In this document: one piece after another, positions 50,202 to 59,919 of the stretch
How the letters are laid out: the number at the start of each line of letters is the position of its first letter
Position numbering within the stretch: the first letter of the stretch is position 1
NCBI GenBank assembly: GCA_019634415.1
Contig: JAHQVJ010000050.1
Span: forward strand, 1 to 60,537
From: Myxococcales bacterium
GTDB taxonomy: Bacteria; Myxococcota_A; UBA796; GCA-2862545
DNA length: 60,537 nucleotides
Reading direction: 5' to 3'
Program-made: the position numbers and the translations under genes
Notes under the pieces: generated by a model
Told to the model about the DNA's origin: nothing
Seen by the model: only the letters and a program-made list of their open reading frames with translations
The model's database searches: none

Positions 50202-52922
50202 GTGGGTGACGCGGCGCGGATAGACCTGGAGCGCGCGAGGTTCCATCCCCCCTCCGGGCGCTGGGTCCGCCTCACCACCCGCGAGGTCGCGCTGCTCGCC
50301 TACCTGATGGAGCGGCCCGGTGTGTCGGTGTCGCGCTCGGAGCTGCTGCAGCACGTCTGGGGCTACAGCGACCAGGTGGTCACCCGCGTGGTGGACCGCA
50401 CCGTGGCCCGCCTGCGCGCCAAGATCGAGGCGCACCCCGCCGAGCCTGCCCACCTGGTGACGGTCCACGGCGAGGGCTACCGCTGGGTCGACCGCGACGC
50501 GGAGATCCGACAGCTCGACCACCCACAGCCCAGCGAGCCGGTGCGCCTGGGGAGCACGGAGGTCGACCTCACCCAGCATCGCGTGCGGCGGCCAGACGGC
50601 ACCACCACCCAGCTGACGGCCATCGAGGCCCAGCTACTCACGGAGCTGGCAGCTTCGCCAGGACAGGTCATGGACGCACAGGCGCTCGGGCGGAGGGTGT
50701 GGGGCCATGCGCCCAGCACAGGGGCGCTGCATAGTGCTGTGGCCCGCCTGCGCCGCAAGCTCGAGCACGATCCCCGTCACCCCCAGTGGCTGCAGACTGT
50801 TCGCGGCTCGGGGATCCGGCTGATGGTGAGCCAGCCTCCGCACGGACCCGCGCCTCCGTCCACCACCTACGTCGACACCGGCCTGGTCGCTGCCCTGCAG
50901 CAAGCCCTGCACCAGCATCGCCTCGTCACCGTGCTCGGGCCCGGCGGGATCGGCAAGACCCGTGCGCTGCTGGAGCTGTCCCACAGCTCGGACATCGAGC
51001 TCCACGTCGTGTGGTGCGACCTGTCGGACTGCGCCGACGCGGCTGGCATCGACTCGCGCCTGGGAGCCGCCCTGGGCCCCGGACCCGGCGACCTTCCGCA
51101 CCGCCTCCGCCGACGCGGGCCGGCGTTGGTGCTGCTCGACAACGCCGAGCACCTGGTGACGGAGGTGCGCGACCGCCTGCAGCGCTGGATGGCGCAGGCG
51201 CCCGAGGCGCGCTTCGCGGTGTCGTCCCGGACCCGACTGGAGCACGCCGACGAGCACGTGGTGCGCGCACGCCCCATGACCGTGGAGCAGGCGGAGCAGC
51301 TGCTGCGCGACCGCGCAGGAGACGATGCCACGGGACCGCTGGGACCGCTGGCGGAGGCCTTGGACCGGCTGCCCCTCGGCCTGGAGCTGGCCGCCGCCGC
51401 ACTCGCCGCCTGCACCCCCGCCGAGCTGTGCGAGCGGCTCGACGACCGCCTGGACCTGCTCGCTCAGGCCGGTCGCCCCCAGCGCCACGCCAGCCTGCGC
51501 GACGTGCTCGAGCACTCCTGGGAGCTGCTTCCCCTCGATCTGCGGCACGCGCTGGCGCGGCTGTCGGTGTTTCGCGGGGGGTTCGGGCTCCCCGCCGCCG
51601 AGTCCGTGCTGGACGGCCCCGCCCTGCGCTGGCTGCGTGCCCTGGAGGGGCACTCCCTGGTGCACCGTCGCGACGGTCGCTTCCACCTGCTCCACACGCC
51701 CCGGCTGTTCGCACGGGAGAAGCTCGAGGCGCTGGGGAGCACCGACGCCCGGGAGCGTCACCGCGCGTGGTGCGTGCGCTGGGCCGAGGCGCGACGAGAT
51801 CCGAGCCAGCCCCTGGGGTTCGCCCCCACCGATGCCGCCCTGCACGCCGAGCTGCCCAACCTCCTGAGCTGCATCGACCGGCCTGCCACCAGCGAGGTCA
51901 TGGCCACCACGCTGGTGGGGGTGCTGGAGGGCCCGCTGCTGGAGCAGCGCCGACTGCACACCCTCGACGCCGTGATCCGCTGGGGCCTGGACACCACCGA
52001 GACCCCCGCCGCTCGGGCGCGCATGCTGCTGCAGCGCGCCAACGGCGGCTACCTGGGCCACGAGGTGCAGCGCGCGCGGCGAGACGTTCAGCGAGTGCTG
52101 CAGCTCGTGCCCGACGACGCGCGCTCCGCGGCCAAGGCGTGGACGTGTCTCACCCTGATGGGGATCCGGCAGGGTCGCTGGAGCGACGCCACCCAGGCCG
52201 CCCACGAGGCCATCTCCGCAGCGCGCGAGACCGGCCACGACGCCATGATCGCCTCCGCCCTGTCGAACCTCGCCATGGTGCTGCGCAACACCGGCGACGC
52301 CGAGGGCGCCCGCACGGCCCTGGTGGAGGCGCTGCCGAGCGCTCCCGACGGCCCCGTTCGCGCCACGATCCTGATGAACCTCGGCATCGCCAACGCCAGC
52401 CTCGGGCAGCTCGACGAGGCGGAGGCTCAGGGCCGTGCAGCGCTGTCGCAGCTCGAGGAGGGGGTGCGTCTGGATCTGCAGGGTCGCTGCCACGGCCTCG
52501 TGGGGGAGATCCGCTGGCTGCGGGGCGACGGAGCGGCCGCCGAGCGCAACCTCGACCGCGCCCTGGCGCTGCACCAGGCCGAGGGCGCCGCAGATGCCGT
52601 GGCGCTGGTGCTGCGACGCCGCGCGCGCGTGCACATGGACGCGGGCCGGCTCGCGCAGGCCCTGGAGGACGCGGAGGCAGGCCTGCGGGAGGTGCCGACC
52701 GACAGCGCCCCCATTCGAGGCGCACTGCACGTCCTGCGCAGCGCCGTCCTGTGGTCCCTGGGCCGAGCGTCGGAGGCGCAGGCCGATCTGGCGCAGGCAC
52801 GCACCCTGCTGGGCAACTCCCCCGCCGTGCTCACCCTGGCAGAGGCGTGTGACGATCGACCCGTCACCCTGCGCACCGACACCGACCACGACGCCGCCGC
52901 GGTCTTCCGGCTGCTGGGCTGA
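50202..52922 (+). CDS. Tandem winged-helix, NB-ARC ATPase, TPR transcriptional regulator
   Basis: A 906-residue regulator from a GTG start. It has two OmpR/PhoB-type winged helices in tandem: residues about 5-97 (LTTREVALLAYLMERPGVSV, VVDRTVARLRAKIEA, VHGEGYRW) and 114-208 (LTAIEAQLLTELAASPGQVM, HSAVARLRRKLEHDPRHP, VRGSGIRLM). A STAND/NB-ARC ATPase follows with P-loop GPGGIGKT (246-253), Walker B LVLLDNAEH and SSRTRL. Residues about 590-890 are TPR-like helices. The plan is like SARP/AfsR-type activators but with a doubled DNA-binding module. The beta-helix lipoprotein gene operon downstream on the same strand is a plausible target. Confidence 0.92.
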   Translation: MGDAARIDLERARFHPPSGRWVRLTTREVALLAYLMERPGVSVSRSELLQHVWGYSDQVVTRVVDRTVARLRAKIEAHPAEPAHLVTVHGEGYRWVDRDAEIRQLDHPQPSEPVRLGSTEVDLTQHRVRRPDGTTTQLTAIEAQLLTELAASPGQVMDAQALGRRVWGHAPSTGALHSAVARLRRKLEHDPRHPQWLQTVRGSGIRLMVSQPPHGPAPPSTTYVDTGLVAALQQALHQHRLVTVLGPGGIGKTRALLELSHSSDIELHVVWCDLSDCADAAGIDSRLGAALGPGPGDLPHRLRRRGPALVLLDNAEHLVTEVRDRLQRWMAQAPEARFAVSSRTRLEHADEHVVRARPMTVEQAEQLLRDRAGDDATGPLGPLAEALDRLPLGLELAAAALAACTPAELCERLDDRLDLLAQAGRPQRHASLRDVLEHSWELLPLDLRHALARLSVFRGGFGLPAAESVLDGPALRWLRALEGHSLVHRRDGRFHLLHTPRLFAREKLEALGSTDARERHRAWCVRWAEARRDPSQPLGFAPTDAALHAELPNLLSCIDRPATSEVMATTLVGVLEGPLLEQRRLHTLDAVIRWGLDTTETPAARARMLLQRANGGYLGHEVQRARRDVQRVLQLVPDDARSAAKAWTCLTLMGIRQGRWSDATQAAHEAISAARETGHDAMIASALSNLAMVLRNTGDAEGARTALVEALPSAPDGPVRATILMNLGIANASLGQLDEAEAQGRAALSQLEEGVRLDLQGRCHGLVGEIRWLRGDGAAAERNLDRALALHQAEGAADAVALVLRRRARVHMDAGRLAQALEDAEAGLREVPTDSAPIRGALHVLRSAVLWSLGRASEAQADLAQARTLLGNSPAVLTLAEACDDRPVTLRTDTDHDAAAVFRLLG

Positions 52923-53000
52923 GCCGAAGACCCAACTCGACCCATCATGGCAGCCTGCTGACAGGCGACGCCCTCTACCCCAAGAAGGTGGAGGGACGAC

Positions 53001-55301
53001 ATGCACTCCGGAATCCCGCGCGACGGTATCGCGCTACCCCCCCCTTGGGTCCTTGGCTTCGTCTTCGTGGTCTCGGCCTGCAACAAGAAGCCCGACGACA
53101 CACCGCCACCGCCTCCGCCACCCGCCGTGGCGAGCCCGCAGATCCCGTGGCTCGATCAAGGCGAGCCCGAGCTCGCCCCTCCAGCCTTCGTGTGCGCGAA
53201 GGACTGGCGCGCCGTGGACGCAGCCAGCGGGGTGACGGTCTGCGATCCGTGGCCCGCCTCCGGTCGGCAGGACTGCGAGGGTGACGAGGCCCACTGGCCC
53301 GGAACCGACGGCTGCGTCTCGGTGAGCGAGGCGTGCGACCCCAGCGGCTGGCCGACGGATCTGCCGGCAACGGGCGTGTGGTACGTGCACCCCGACGCCG
53401 AGGGGCCTGGCTCGGGCACCCTCGACGACCCCTTCCTCTCCCTCGCCGCCGCCACGGACATGGCCACCAAGGGCCAGATCATCGCGCTCGCGATGGGGTC
53501 TCACGTCGGCCAGGCGGAGCTCGCCGACGGGGTCTCGCTGGTGGGGGCCTGTGCCTCCGCCACTCGGCTGACGGCCGAGTGCAGCCCAGGCGACGCCGTG
53601 GTGCAGGGAGCCGACTCGACGATCCGAGGACTCACCGTGCACGACGCCGCCTGCACGGGGATCCGAGGCATCGACCTGGCGGTCCGCTCCGTGGTCGTGC
53701 AGGCCGTGCGCTCCAACGGCATCGAGGCCGAGGGGAACCTGGTCCTGGACCAGGTGATCGTGCGAGGCACGCGCAGCGACGAGGACGACGAGGGGCCCGG
53801 ACAGGGCGTGCTCGTACAGGGTCCCGGAGCGCTGACGGCGCAGCATCTGCACGTGCAGGACAACCAGACCACCGGGGTGCGGGCCATCGGTCCGGCGCGC
53901 CTGATTCTCGTCGAAGACAGCGTGGTCCTCGACATGGAGCTGTCGCCCGAGGGCTTGCTCGGCCGAGGGTTCCACCTGTCCGACGTCGACGGCGACGTGC
54001 GACGGACGGTCTTCGAGGGCACCGCCGACAGTGCGCTGTTCACGGTAGACGGCACGCTGACCATCGAGGACGTCGACATCTCGCGCACCACGGAGACCGG
54101 CGACGGCTGGGCAGACGGGATCACCATGATCCGGGGCACCGACGTCACGATCTCGCGGCTGTGGTACCACGACGCCAAGGGCGTGGCGGTCTGGACGCAA
54201 GACAGCGACGGCACCGTGGCCGAGGACGTGGTGGTGCAGACCATCGCGCCGAGCGGGCAGGCCCAGGCGCGCGGCCTGATGGTCTCGAACGGCGAAGGCA
54301 CCCTGCGACGCGCCCACCTGTGGAACATCGACGGTGACCCGGTCTACGTGACCTTGGGCGGACGGGCCCTGCTCGAGGACGTGCAGATCCACGGCAGCGG
54401 CCTCGGCGGCGGCTTCGGCGTGGGGGTGGTGGCCGTGGAGGAGGGATCCGTGGTGGCCGGCCGCCTCATCGTGGAGGACGGCCTACAGCTCGGCGTGCTG
54501 GCCTCCGAGCTGTCCGAGTTCGACGGCGTGGACGTGGTGATCCGGCGCACCCCCGCCGACACCAGCGGCGGGCTGAACGGGCGCGGGGTGGTGGCAGAGG
54601 GCAGCCTGGTGACCCTGAGCCGCACCTTGGTGGAGCAGAGCGCGTCCACCGGGCTGCTGGGGCTGGCGGCCTCGGAGCTGCGGGTGAGCGACACCGTGGT
54701 GCGCGACCTCGACGTGCCCGTGGAGGACCGCGACGGCGAGGGGATCTCGATGAACCGCGACAGCCACGCGACCCTCGAGCGGGTGGCCATCCAGGGCACG
54801 CGCTGGGGCGGCCTGCACACCTACCAGCGATCCACCGCCGAGCTGACCGACGTGTCCATCTCCGACGTGCAGGGAGACGGGAGCGGCTTCGCGGGCGACG
54901 GGCTGATGGCCTGGGGCAACAGCCGCATCACGGGCGAGCGCGTGCAGATCGTGGGCGCGCGACACGTGGGGATCCGCACCGCCGACGACGGCGAGATCAC
55001 GCTGACCGGCGTGCAGGTGGCGCAGACCCGCCCCATGGCCTGCGTCGACAGCACCTGCCCCGACAACGACGACGCGGTGGGCGTGCACTCGGGCGGAGGC
55101 CCCATCGATCTGACGGACTTCTCCATCGTCGACAACGGCCTGGGCGCGGCGACCCACGGGGCTGGGCAGGTGCGGCTGTCGCAGGGGCTCGTGCAGGGCC
55201 ATCCGGTGGGCACGGCCGGCAACGTGGTGCTCACGGACGTCACACTGCTCGACAACGACGTGGCCTCCGAGGACGGCGGCGTCGAGCTGTCGGAGTACTG
55301 A
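53001..55301 (+). CDS. Beta-helix lipoprotein
   Basis: A 766-residue lipoprotein with GGAGGG before the ATG. The leader is long, ending VVSAC (Cys27), then NKKPDDTPPPPPPP. A short Cys-containing region (about 60-115) leads to WYVHPDAEGPGSGTLDDPFL, the usual opening of right-handed beta-helix proteins of the DUF1565/pectate-lyase-like kind. About 550 residues of short repeated strands follow (LTVHDAACTGIRGIDLAVR, VVVQAVRSNGIEAEG and many more). No catalytic residues are evident. The next gene, a metzincin-type lipoprotein, starts inside its stop codon (one-base overlap), so the two are translated together. Confidence 0.88.
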   Translation: MHSGIPRDGIALPPPWVLGFVFVVSACNKKPDDTPPPPPPPAVASPQIPWLDQGEPELAPPAFVCAKDWRAVDAASGVTVCDPWPASGRQDCEGDEAHWPGTDGCVSVSEACDPSGWPTDLPATGVWYVHPDAEGPGSGTLDDPFLSLAAATDMATKGQIIALAMGSHVGQAELADGVSLVGACASATRLTAECSPGDAVVQGADSTIRGLTVHDAACTGIRGIDLAVRSVVVQAVRSNGIEAEGNLVLDQVIVRGTRSDEDDEGPGQGVLVQGPGALTAQHLHVQDNQTTGVRAIGPARLILVEDSVVLDMELSPEGLLGRGFHLSDVDGDVRRTVFEGTADSALFTVDGTLTIEDVDISRTTETGDGWADGITMIRGTDVTISRLWYHDAKGVAVWTQDSDGTVAEDVVVQTIAPSGQAQARGLMVSNGEGTLRRAHLWNIDGDPVYVTLGGRALLEDVQIHGSGLGGGFGVGVVAVEEGSVVAGRLIVEDGLQLGVLASELSEFDGVDVVIRRTPADTSGGLNGRGVVAEGSLVTLSRTLVEQSASTGLLGLAASELRVSDTVVRDLDVPVEDRDGEGISMNRDSHATLERVAIQGTRWGGLHTYQRSTAELTDVSISDVQGDGSGFAGDGLMAWGNSRITGERVQIVGARHVGIRTADDGEITLTGVQVAQTRPMACVDSTCPDNDDAVGVHSGGGPIDLTDFSIVDNGLGAATHGAGQVRLSQGLVQGHPVGTAGNVVLTDVTLLDNDVASEDGGVELSEY

Positions 55302-56416
55302 TGCTCGCGCTGCTCCCCTTCTTCGCGTGCACGCCCGCGCCCGAGCCCCCGGATACCGCGGACTCGGGGTTCGCTGGCTGTCCAGCAGATGCGCTGACGC
55401 TGGACGACGAGCGGGGCCGCCACGTGGTGGATCACGTGTGGCGCTGGGACCCGTCGCAGCTGCTCGCCCACGACGGCGTGGTGTTCGTGGACGTTCCCGC
55501 CGACGTCGACAGCCTGCACCTCACCGTGGACGCGGGCGCCCACGACGCCACGGTGGCGGTGCACGTCGACGGCGCCCTGCACAGTCCAGCCGCGCTGCGC
55601 AGCCGCCCGGCGGTGTCGCTGCAGTGGCCCTTCGCGCCGGGCACGGCGCCCCCACCGGGCTGCTGGGCGATCCGACCCGCCGCCGACACCGCGAGCGCCG
55701 ATGGCGAGGCAGGCCGCACCGTGATCCACTGGCGACGTGGAGGCGCCGTGCTCGAGCACCTGCCGCTGGTGGTGGGTCGCTCCAGCCAGGTGACCCTCGC
55801 CGACGACGCCGTGGAGGGGCTGATCGAGCGCGCGTCCACCGCGCTGCGCACCGAAGCGGGGCTGCGCCCCGAGCTGCTGGCCATCGTGGACCTACCCGAC
55901 GACGACGGGGTGTTGCTGGTGGAGCGGGAGCTGCAGGCCTGGCTGCGACGACCGGCCGACCTCGACCTACCCGACGCCCAGTGGGTTCACCTGGTGCCGC
56001 GCTTCGACAACCTGGCGATCCTGGGGGCTGCGACCGGGGTTCCGGGAGCGGTGGCGCCGGGCACCTCGGGCAGCGGCGTGGTGATGGCCGTGGACCCCTT
56101 CACCGAGGACGGCAGCACCGACCTCGAGGGGCTCGCAGAGGTGCTGGGTCACGAGCTGGGGCATCACCTGGGGCTGTTCCACCCCACGGAAGCCGACGCC
56201 TCGGCCCACGATCCGCTCCCCGACACGCCGGAGTGCGAAGATGCGGATCGCAGCGGGAGGCTGGATCCGGAGGAGTGCCCACAGATGGCGGGCAACCTGA
56301 TGTTCTGGCTGGCCGACGGCGTGCCCGAGTTCGAGCTGACCCCGGACCAGATCGCCGTGCTCCGCGCGTCCACGGCGCTCCAATCCGGAACTGCGGCCGC
56401 TCGGGGGAGTCGATAG
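55301..56416 (+). CDS. Metzincin-type zinc metalloprotease lipoprotein
   Basis: A 371-residue exported protein. A very short leader ends in FFAC (Cys10). The zinc motif HELGHHLGLFH gives ligands His284, His288 and His294 with catalytic Glu285; the Met-turn is likely GNLMFW (Met334). The spacing and the CEDADRSGRLDPEEC and DTPEC segments between them resemble the pappalysin/M43-like class. The N-terminal 150 residues form a beta-rich region (VFVDVPADVDSLHLTVDAG). It overlaps the beta-helix gene by one base and probably acts on the same surface. The target protein is unknown. Confidence 0.88.
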   Translation: MLALLPFFACTPAPEPPDTADSGFAGCPADALTLDDERGRHVVDHVWRWDPSQLLAHDGVVFVDVPADVDSLHLTVDAGAHDATVAVHVDGALHSPAALRSRPAVSLQWPFAPGTAPPPGCWAIRPAADTASADGEAGRTVIHWRRGGAVLEHLPLVVGRSSQVTLADDAVEGLIERASTALRTEAGLRPELLAIVDLPDDDGVLLVERELQAWLRRPADLDLPDAQWVHLVPRFDNLAILGAATGVPGAVAPGTSGSGVVMAVDPFTEDGSTDLEGLAEVLGHELGHHLGLFHPTEADASAHDPLPDTPECEDADRSGRLDPEECPQMAGNLMFWLADGVPEFELTPDQIAVLRASTALQSGTAAARGSR

Positions 56417-56449
56417 CCCCCGAGGGCCTGCGGGGCCCGTGGGAGGACC

Positions 56450-58258
56450 ATGCGACGCGCACTCGTGCTGGCACTGCTCCTGGCCGCCCTCGAGCTCGAC
56501 GCCTCCTGGCTTCCCACGCCTCCACCCGAGGTCTCGGCCACCGGCTGGGGCCCGCCCCTCACGCTGCAGGAGGACGCCGAGCGCCCCGTATCCGCCAGGC
56601 TGGTCCAGCTGCGCGGGCGGGAGTTCGCCGTGGTGGCGGATCGCACGTGGCACGTCTTCGACCCCCGCCACGGCGAGGTGGCACGGGTGCGTGCCGACGA
56701 GCTCGCTACGGACGGCCGCACCGCCTGGCGCATGCGACGGACCGGCTGCATGGGGCGGGCCCTCAGGCCCGAGACCATCCACCGATTTCCGCCCTCCCCG
56801 AGCGGAGAGGCTCCTTCCGACGCCCACGCGGCACCCGCGAAGCTCCACTCCTCGTTCACCGACGCCAACGCGCTGTTTCGAGGCATCCCGTGGGACCTCA
56901 CGCGGGCCCTGTACGACCCATGGGGTGTGTCCTGGTCCGACAACCGGGATCGCGCGGCGATCTGGAATCGCCAGGGCCGCATCGTGGTGTGGGAGCCCTG
57001 GGGTGACCGCTGGGAGGTCCAGCTCGCTGCCGGGACCGAGGCGATGCTCACCGCAGACGGCGCGCTGATGGTGGCCGAACGAGGCGGTCGCCTGGCACTA
57101 TTCGACGCAGCCACCGGACAGCGGCTAGACGACCCCCACCGCAGCGAGGCTCAGTCCCCCGCCCTCGAGCACCGGCCGCGCCACGAGCCCACCTGCGACG
57201 CGCGCCTGCGCTGCCCCGCCGCACGGCCCGGTCAGATCCGGTTCCACGCCGCGTCGCCCAGCGCCGAGTGGCTGCGGCTGGCCATCGACGAAGCAGGGTG
57301 CGGCATCGCCTGGGCCGACGACCAGACCCTGTGGTTCGCCGATCCACACACCCACACGGTGCAGATCGTCGCCAGCCAGGTCGGACCCAGCGAGCCCACC
57401 TTCACCACATCCGGGGGACTACAGACAGGCCGCGGCGCCCACCGCACCGCCTGGACGTCGGAGGACGGCCTGCTCAGCGAAGCTCCCCCCTGGAACGACC
57501 CAGCCCTGGTCGTCGACGACGTCGGCCAGATCACGGTGTCCGAGGGCTACGGACAGTGGCGCATCGCCCCCGACGGCTCCGTCGCCGTGTTGTCCGACCG
57601 GCCTGCGGATCCTCCACGGCCCTACTGGATCCGCCGCAGCGGAAGGGCGCTCCCCTCCCCGCCACCCGCGCGCCCGAGCGCAGCGGGACGCACCGTCTAC
57701 CCAGGCCCACGCGCGACTCGCATCGCCTCCGACGCGGACGGAGAGGTGCTGTGCACCCTGCCCGTGTCGGACGTCGCGGTGCTCTCCCCCAGCGCCACGC
57801 ACGTGGCGCTCTCCGACGAGGGCCGGGTGAGCCTCGGCCAGGTGAGCTCGTGTCGACTGCTGCACTTCACCCCTCCCGCCCCGAGCGCGCTGCCATCGTC
57901 GAGAGGCCTGACCCGGCAGGTGCGCTGCAAGTCGGTGTCCACCAAGCCCGAGCACTGGACCTGTGGCTCCTCCACCGGTGGGCGCCCCGCCAGGACCTTT
58001 CGGTGGCCGGGGCGCGCCCCGCACCGCGCCCAGCTCACCGAGCAGGGTCACCTCGCCTGGCTGACAGAAGGCACCCTGCACTGGCTGCCGCGGGAGGACG
58101 ACCAGGTCCGCACCGTGCCGTCGATCCAACACGCCGACGCACTGGACCAACTCCCCGACGGCACCCTGGTGGTCGCCGAGCCCGGCGTGATCCACCTGCT
58201 CGACGACACCACGCTGCAGAGCCTCAGCGTGGCGCTCGACGTCGGCGCAGCACCGTGA
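56450..58258 (+). CDS. Exported protein, possible beta-propeller
   Basis: A 602-residue protein; GGGAGG precedes the ATG. An Arg-positive, Leu/Ala-rich leader (MRRALVLALLLAALELDA) marks export. The body has recurring short strands separated by charged turns (FAVVADRTWHVFDPRHGEVA, RIVVWEPWGDRWEVQL, GGRLALFDAATGQRL, QTLWFADPHTHTVQIV) of the type found in WD40-like or YVTN-like propellers. No enzyme motif is seen. It follows the metzincin gene by 33 bases on the same strand. The 3' end overlaps the convergent DUF2330 gene by 35 bases. Confidence 0.75.
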   Translation: MRRALVLALLLAALELDASWLPTPPPEVSATGWGPPLTLQEDAERPVSARLVQLRGREFAVVADRTWHVFDPRHGEVARVRADELATDGRTAWRMRRTGCMGRALRPETIHRFPPSPSGEAPSDAHAAPAKLHSSFTDANALFRGIPWDLTRALYDPWGVSWSDNRDRAAIWNRQGRIVVWEPWGDRWEVQLAAGTEAMLTADGALMVAERGGRLALFDAATGQRLDDPHRSEAQSPALEHRPRHEPTCDARLRCPAARPGQIRFHAASPSAEWLRLAIDEAGCGIAWADDQTLWFADPHTHTVQIVASQVGPSEPTFTTSGGLQTGRGAHRTAWTSEDGLLSEAPPWNDPALVVDDVGQITVSEGYGQWRIAPDGSVAVLSDRPADPPRPYWIRRSGRALPSPPPARPSAAGRTVYPGPRATRIASDADGEVLCTLPVSDVAVLSPSATHVALSDEGRVSLGQVSSCRLLHFTPPAPSALPSSRGLTRQVRCKSVSTKPEHWTCGSSTGGRPARTFRWPGRAPHRAQLTEQGHLAWLTEGTLHWLPREDDQVRTVPSIQHADALDQLPDGTLVVAEPGVIHLLDDTTLQSLSVALDVGAAP

Positions 58259-59870
58259 GGCCGAGCAGCAGCGGCATCCACGCCACCCCACCCGCAGCCC
58301 CCGACGAGCAGCTACACCCCAGCAGCTCGCGCACCGTGGCGTTGTGCACGTCGGTGAGCGTCGCCAGATCCGCCGTGAGATCGGTGAGCACCTCGGGCTC
58401 GCCAGCGTCGTCCATCTGCTCCACCACCTGGGCCTTCATCAGCCCCAGCTGGCGGATGAACTCGAACTCGGTCTGGCGATTCTGCCGGAACCACTCCTCG
58501 CTCGGCAGCAAGATCTGGCGCCCATCCACCAGATCGAGGCGTCGAGAGGCGTCCTCGCGCCGGCTGCGGTTCGCACCGCACTCGTAGACCAGCTCCGCAG
58601 TGCGCGTCTGCGCCACGAAGTGATCCTCCGACGACAGATCCGGATTGAGCACGAAGATGGGGTCCTTGGTCATCTCGACGGCGTCCATCGACGACGTCAT
58701 GCGCGTCATCAGCGGCCGATCGAACAGCGCCGCCGCAGCGGTCAGCCCGCGCAGGAAGCGCTCCTCCAGCGCGTCCGTCGCCACCTCGCCGTCGAACTCG
58801 TTCGCCTCGAGCAGCTCGTAGCAGCTCGGACAGCGGTACACAGCGGAGGGATCCGCGGTGGCGGGAGCCCCCGCGATGTCGGCCACAGCGCTCATCAGCT
58901 GGTCCGTGCGTGGCAGCGGCTCCGCCTTCACGGCCTCCACCCAGGCCACTCCGTCGGCAGCCAACCGCATGCGCGACGTGTCGAAGTCGTAGGTCTGACG
59001 GAAGGGCTCGGGAGAGCCGAAGTAGTCCGTGGCGAAGGCCTGCCCCCCTGCCTCGTCGGCAGCCTGCGAGATCACGTCCGCGTAGTTGCTGCCCTGCTGC
59101 CACCAGTCGATGGCCGCTTCGTTGATCTGCACGTGCAGGTACGACTGCGGCACTGCCCGATGCTCCCCGAAGACGTAGACCTCGAGTGGCATGTCGTCGG
59201 CCGCCGCCACCGAGGTCAGCTGGATGGGGATCATGGCCCGATCCGACCGATAGCGCATGGCGATGGGCGTGATGTCGCCCGCGTCCTGGTCACTCGACAG
59301 CTTCAGCGCCACGAAGTGGGCGTCCACGCCGATGTAGGGCGCCAGCACGGGCCCCAGCTCCGCGGGCACGTCGTAGTCGTTGTCTTGCAGGAAGGCGAGC
59401 AGCGCCTCCTCGCCCTCGGCCTTGAGCACGATGGTGTCGAACACACCCACCTGCCCCTGGCTGACGATCTCCACCCCACCGCCCCCCACATCGATCGCGG
59501 GAAGCTGCCCTGGAGCCTGGTCGTAGGACTGCAGCCCTCCCCCGAGGTCCAAACCTGACGTGCGACAGCGTCCCTCGATGACCCGACTCAGCTGGAACAC
59601 AGGCCTCGTCTGGGCCGCCAGCTGGTCGAACAGCAGCGAGGTGGAGGCGAACAGCTCCGGATCCGCCGGCACCGGCACCACCCAGGCGAAGGCCTCTGCT
59701 GGGCCCTCGTAGAATATCTGAACGTGCACGTCGACCGTTCCGGTCTGCTCGTCCACGTCGAACACGATTCGCTCGGCGTTCTGCACCACTGGCAGCAGCT
59801 GGTTGCAGAAGAGCCCACCGCAGGCCGCGGCCTCCGGCACGAGCCACGCACTCACCCACAGAAAGGACAT
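58224..59870 (-). CDS. DUF2330-domain protein with MYXO-CTERM-like tail
   Basis: A 548-residue exported protein. The leader ends near PEAAACGGLFC, the usual opening of DUF2330 proteins, which continue NAERIVFDVDEQTGTVDVHV and AFAWVVPVPADPEL as here. The middle keeps the family's long mixed alpha/beta region with a CPSCYELLEA Cys pair. The C-terminus has LGCSCSSGAAGG, a hydrophobic helix and RRRRAPR, a MYXO-CTERM-like tail. The family is abundant in Myxococcota and its function is not established. It is convergent with the propeller-like gene. Confidence 0.92.
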   Translation of the reverse strand: MSFLWVSAWLVPEAAACGGLFCNQLLPVVQNAERIVFDVDEQTGTVDVHVQIFYEGPAEAFAWVVPVPADPELFASTSLLFDQLAAQTRPVFQLSRVIEGRCRTSGLDLGGGLQSYDQAPGQLPAIDVGGGGVEIVSQGQVGVFDTIVLKAEGEEALLAFLQDNDYDVPAELGPVLAPYIGVDAHFVALKLSSDQDAGDITPIAMRYRSDRAMIPIQLTSVAAADDMPLEVYVFGEHRAVPQSYLHVQINEAAIDWWQQGSNYADVISQAADEAGGQAFATDYFGSPEPFRQTYDFDTSRMRLAADGVAWVEAVKAEPLPRTDQLMSAVADIAGAPATADPSAVYRCPSCYELLEANEFDGEVATDALEERFLRGLTAAAALFDRPLMTRMTSSMDAVEMTKDPIFVLNPDLSSEDHFVAQTRTAELVYECGANRSRREDASRRLDLVDGRQILLPSEEWFRQNRQTEFEFIRQLGLMKAQVVEQMDDAGEPEVLTDLTADLATLTDVHNATVRELLGCSCSSGAAGGVAWMPLLLGLTVLRRRRAPR

Positions 59871-59919
59871 TCCTATTCCAATACCCGCGACTGGAATGTA
59901 CCACGTCCTGTCGTGGGGC

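Noticed and set aside
50634..53006. Minus-strand open frame opposite the winged-helix/NB-ARC regulator
   Set aside because: Plus-strand product has two winged helices, P-loop and TPRs; the opposite frame has none.
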